From: Bacillota bacterium
GTDB lineage: Bacteria; Bacillota; Clostridia; UBA1381
DNA length: 9,212 bases
NCBI GenBank assembly: GCA_021205715.1
Contig: JAJPXA010000109.1
Location: 1-9,212, forward strand
Direction of reading: 5' to 3'
A model generated the notes under the pieces. The model had not been told where the DNA came from and made no database searches. It was given only the letters and a program-made list of their open reading frames with translations. The translations under genes were made by a program, and so were the position numbers. Shown here piece after piece: positions 7,405 to 9,212 of the stretch. Every line of letters begins with the position of its first letter. Positions within the stretch are counted from its first letter, which is position 1.

Positions 7405-8142
7405 TCAAACCCCTCCGAATCTTCTTCCTCTGTTTTGAAAATCAATTATCGCCCGTTTCAAGTCGTCCTCGGTGAAATCGGGCCACAGCTTATCGGTGTA
7501 CCAAAACTCCGCGTAGCTGACCTGCCAAAGCATAAAATTCGACAGCCGCATCTCGCCGCTTGTGCGTATCAGCAAATCAACATCCGGCTGACCCGCCGTA
7601 TACAAATGCTTTTCAACCGTGTCGGCGGTTATATCCTCGGGATTTATAATCCCGTTTTGCACGTCCTCGGCAATGCGCTTTGCAGAATTTGCAATTTCCT
7701 CGCGCCCGCCGTAATTTATGGCAATATTCCACAAAATTCCGTCGTTATTTTTGGTTAATTCCTCCACCTTTATAATCTGCTCTTGAATTTCGGGCGATAG
7801 CTCCTTCGGCGAGCCTATCATTCTAAGGCGCATATTGTCCTCGTGCATAAGCCGCTCCGCGTCCTTCAAATACGTCAAAAGCAAATCCATAAGCGCGTCG
7901 ACTTCCTCTTTCGGGCGCTTCCAATTCTCGGTTGAAAACGCGTAAGCCGTCATATATTCCACGCCCATAGCGTTCGCGGCGCGCACAATCTTTTTTATCG
8001 CGTCCGAACCCGCCTTATGCCCCGCGTTACGCGGCAAACCGCGCTTTTTCGCCCACCTGCCGTTGCCGTCCATAATAATCCCGATATGCCGCGGCAGATT
8101 GTCATAATCTATCTCATCGTTTACTTTCTTCTTAAAAAACAT
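7405..8142 (-). CDS. uppS: Isoprenyl transferase, undecaprenyl diphosphate synthase (UppS)
   Basis: UppS adds isopentenyl units in cis to farnesyl diphosphate, giving the C55 lipid carrier for peptidoglycan and wall polymers. The 245-residue protein carries all family motifs: HIGIIMDGNGRWAKKRG with catalytic Asp25, NAGHKAG at 39-45, AFSTENWKRP at 68-77, and the IPP-binding DLLIRTSGEMRLSNF with Arg193, Arg199 and Ser201, followed by Glu212. The start ATG has AGGAGAGG at 8145-8152. The gene begins the tight uppS-cdsA-dxr-rseP-ispG block. In many relatives frr lies directly upstream; here 657 bases intervene, so uppS may have its own promoter, though I could not identify one with confidence. Chain length (C55 rather than another) is inferred from the family and genome context. 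Confidence 0.96.
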   Translation of the reverse strand: MFFKKKVNDEIDYDNLPRHIGIIMDGNGRWAKKRGLPRNAGHKAGSDAIKKIVRAANAMGVEYMTAYAFSTENWKRPKEEVDALMDLLLTYLKDAERLMHEDNMRLRMIGSPKELSPEIQEQIIKVEELTKNNDGILWNIAINYGGREEIANSAKRIAEDVQNGIINPEDITADTVEKHLYTAGQPDVDLLIRTSGEMRLSNFMLWQVSYAEFWYTDKLWPDFTEDDLKRAIIDFQNRGRRFGGV

Positions 8143-8236
8143 AACCTCTCCTAATCATCTCCGTCCCGACTAAAAAGTTAAATTTTTGTTTAAAGTACTA
8201 ATTAACATTTATGAACATTGTACATCCACATAACAT

Positions 8237-8312
8237 TCTTTTTCTTGAAAAAGATTTAAAAGACTTCTTTTTCTGAAAAGAAGCAAAAGCACCAAAGGGC
8301 TGTGCCCTTTGG
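8237..8312. repeat. Triple-hairpin intergenic element
   Basis: Three hairpins in a row: CTTTTT/AAAAAG extended to 7 bp with loop CTTG (8237-8254), CTTCTTTT/AAAAGAAG with loop TCTG (8264-8283) and CCAAAGGGC/GCCCTTTGG with loop TGT (8292-8312). The last is GC-rich and, on the - strand, is followed by a T-rich stretch, so it could act as a weak terminator for transcripts coming from frr. I recall similar AAAAGAAGC...CCAAAGGG elements as common between genes in Clostridia, but I could not search for copies. Confidence 0.6.
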
Positions 8313-8320
8313 AAACCCCT

Positions 8321-8435
8321 TGTTGTGAGATGTATGTCAATGTTCTTGGTGATAGGCTCTTGTAAACGAAAAGCCTCAGGGTCTTGGAGATACTGGCGAA
8401 AAGATTAGCATATCTTACAGACAACAGCGTTTTTT
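8321..8435 (+). ncRNA. Candidate structured RNA (speculative)
   Basis: TGTTGT at 8321-8326 can pair with ACAACA at 8421-8426. The stem continues as 8327-8333 with 8410-8416 (two G-U pairs) across a 4-nt bulge at 8417-8420. Inside is a weaker stem, AGGCT at 8354-8358 with AGCCT at 8372-8376. Six T follow at 8430-8435. The G-U pairs favour the + strand. No known RNA family was recognised and no promoter was found, so this is a low-confidence call based on base pairing only. Confidence 0.25.
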
Positions 8436-8440
8436 AAAGC

Positions 8441-8518
8441 CGCAAGCAATCATACCCGACGCGGCAGTCGGAATATATAAAAACATCCGTTTTTATATAT
8501 TCTCTCCTTTAGCTTGCG
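8441..8518. repeat. Nested inverted repeats with a 14-bp perfect AT-rich hairpin
   Basis: CGCAAGC (8441-8447) and GCTTGCG (8512-8518) form a 7-bp outer stem. It encloses CCGAC/GTCGG (8456-8460 with 8467-8471) and a perfect 14-bp hairpin, GAATATATAAAAAC with its complement, loop ATCC (8471-8502). GCCGC at 8439-8443 can also pair with GCGGC at 8461-8465, which competes with the outer stem. There is no T-run after the long hairpin on either strand, so it is not a standard terminator. Confidence 0.7.
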
Positions 8519-8611
8519 TGAGTGGGTTTGTTAATTCATCGTCCGCCCAAAGCCATCCATCCAGCTTAGAGGCAACAATATTGCCACTATGTTTACAATA
8601 TTACCAAACAC

Positions 8612-8718
8612 GACAAAACGAAGTTTTGTCACGCGGGGGTTTAATTTCGCTTCGCGAAATCAAATGGGGCGCTGCTCCTTGCGGATCCTTGATTTCGCAA
8701 AGCGAAATCAAATGGGGC
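8612..8718. repeat. Triloop palindromes and a 48-bp-period direct repeat
   Basis: Three palindromes with 3-nt loops follow each other: GACAAAAC-GAA-GTTTTGTC (8612-8630), ATTTCGC-TTC-GCGAAAT (8644-8660) and a 10-bp stem TTGATTTCGC-AAA-GCGAAATCAA (8689-8711). The sequence GCGAAATCAAATGGGGC occurs exactly twice, at 8654-8670 and 8702-8718, a period of 48 bp. The design resembles the palindrome of the 51-bp array at 1-204, whose arms differ by one base pair in length. Confidence 0.8.
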
Positions 8719-8755
8719 AACGCCTCGCATAACACTCCCATAAACAAAAATTTAA

Positions 8756-8780
8756 TAAGGGCAAGATAAACTCGCCCTTA
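8756..8780 (-). terminator. Probable intrinsic terminator of frr
   Basis: On the - strand a 10-bp stem (TAAGGGCGAG with CTTGCCCTTA, one G-U pair, 5-nt loop) begins 19 nt after the frr stop codon. It is followed by TTAAATTTTTG, a U-rich tail beginning two bases later. The tail is broken by AAA, so termination may be partial and let some transcription reach uppS. Confidence 0.6.
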
Positions 8781-8799
8781 ACGGAGGCACCGCTCCTTA

Positions 8800-9212
8800 T
8801 CAAACTTCCGTTATTTCCTTTTCCTTTGCGGCGCTTATATCGTCAATTTCCTTGACAAACTTGTCTGTCAGCTTCTGAATATCCTTTTCCGCCTCTTTAA
8901 CATCGTCCTCGGTCATATCGCCGTTTTTCTTCTGCTTTTTGAAATCGTCCAAAGCGTCGCGGCGCACGTTTCTGACCTGCACCTTTGCCTCCTCGGTATA
9001 CTTCTTAACAGTCTTAACAAGCTCCTTACGTCTTTCCTCCGTAAGCGGCGGGAAAGACAATCTTATAACCTTGCCGTCATTCTGCGGCGATAAACCCAAA
9101 TCCGATGCCGCGATAGCCTTTTCTATATCCGCCAATATGCTCATATCATACGGCTGAACCACGAGCAATCTCGGCTCGGGCGACGAAATTTGTCCAATCT
9201 GCTGTATAGGCG
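8800..9212 (-). CDS. frr: Ribosome recycling factor (Frr), 5' end outside the window
   Basis: Frr, with EF-G, splits ribosomes after termination so they can start a new round. The visible 136 residues begin inside the protein with PIQQIGQISSPEPRLLVVQPYD, matching the domain II hinge and strand of the family. Then come the long helices of domain I: DIEKAIAASDLGLSPQNDG, IRLSFPPLTEERRKELVK, and VRNVRRDALDDFKK, with the C-terminal KFVKEIDDISAAKEKEI. With a family length near 185, about 49 N-terminal residues lie beyond the right edge. The reading frame is open to the edge, so the TTG and ATG codons inside are not starts. No damage is seen. Confidence 0.96.
   Translation of the reverse strand, partial: PIQQIGQISSPEPRLLVVQPYDMSILADIEKAIAASDLGLSPQNDGKVIRLSFPPLTEERRKELVKTVKKYTEEAKVQVRNVRRDALDDFKKQKKNGDMTEDDVKEAEKDIQKLTDKFVKEIDDISAAKEKEITEV

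Larger units (their letters stand above)
8143..8799. other. Hairpin-rich intergenic region between frr and uppS
   Basis: No convincing gene is seen in these 657 bases. The stretch is AT-richer than its neighbours and holds about ten short inverted repeats: 8237-8254, 8264-8283, 8292-8312, 8456-8471, 8471-8502, 8571-8585, 8612-8630, 8644-8660, 8689-8711 and 8756-8780. Reading frames at 8209-8424 (-) and 8518-8769 (+) lack family resemblance, and their sequence follows the palindromes. I read the region as several repeat elements inserted into the frr-uppS junction. It must also contain, or be read through to supply, the promoter of the downstream operon. Confidence 0.75.

Noticed and set aside
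3202..8142. uppS-cdsA-dxr-rseP-ispG order as a novel cluster
   Set aside because: This order is well known in Bacillota and is normal for the group.
8140..8240. Sigma-70 promoter for uppS (TACAAT at 8217-8222 on the - strand)
   Set aside because: No acceptable -35 box lies 16-18 nt upstream, so I could not support it as a feature.
8209..8424. A 71-codon - strand reading frame in the frr-uppS gap
   Set aside because: It runs through the hairpins at 8237-8312, has low-complexity Leu/Arg/Lys content that follows the palindromes, and shows no family resemblance.
8518..8769. An 83-codon + strand reading frame in the frr-uppS gap
   Set aside because: Its second half is a translation of the triloop palindromes and the 48-bp repeat; no convincing ribosome binding site or known domain.

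Overview
The window looks like a chromosomal segment from an uncultured or gut-type member of the Clostridia (Bacillota). This rests on the gene order uppS-cdsA-dxr-rseP-ispG downstream of frr, an S-layer-homology (SLH) surface protein, AGGAGG-type ribosome binding sites, and palindrome-rich intergenic repeats of a kind I associate with this class. Genus cannot be told from the sequence alone.

Left part (1-2312, + strand). Four tandem copies of a 51-bp unit run in from the left edge and stop exactly at the ribosome binding site of a 680-residue secreted protein. That protein has a signal peptide, a Met/acidic repeat, three SLH domains, a Gly-rich linker and a long Thr/Asn/Gly-rich segment predicted to be a right-handed beta-helix. 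A perfect 34-bp palindrome after it is a shared terminator for this gene and for the convergent operon.

Middle part (2336-8142, - strand). Six tightly packed genes read leftwards: uppS, cdsA, dxr, rseP, ispG and a membrane protein with two zinc ribbons and a YARHG domain. Gaps between the first five are 2-10 nt. Dxr and IspG are steps of the MEP isoprenoid pathway, and UppS uses its products to make the undecaprenyl carrier for cell-wall synthesis. CdsA makes CDP-diacylglycerol for phospholipids. RseP is an intramembrane site-2 protease. The set is an envelope-building operon, and the zinc-ribbon/YARHG protein at its end is the least understood member.

Right part (8143-9212). The 3' part of frr (ribosome recycling factor) enters from the right edge on the - strand. 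Between frr and uppS, genes usually close together, lie 657 bases with no convincing gene. This gap has about ten short perfect or near-perfect hairpins, a 48-bp-period direct repeat, a candidate structured RNA and a probable terminator for frr. The palindromes here have the same architecture as those in the 51-bp array at the other end of the window, so one dispersed repeat family may have invaded both sites. No phage, CRISPR, transposase, tRNA or rRNA gene was seen.
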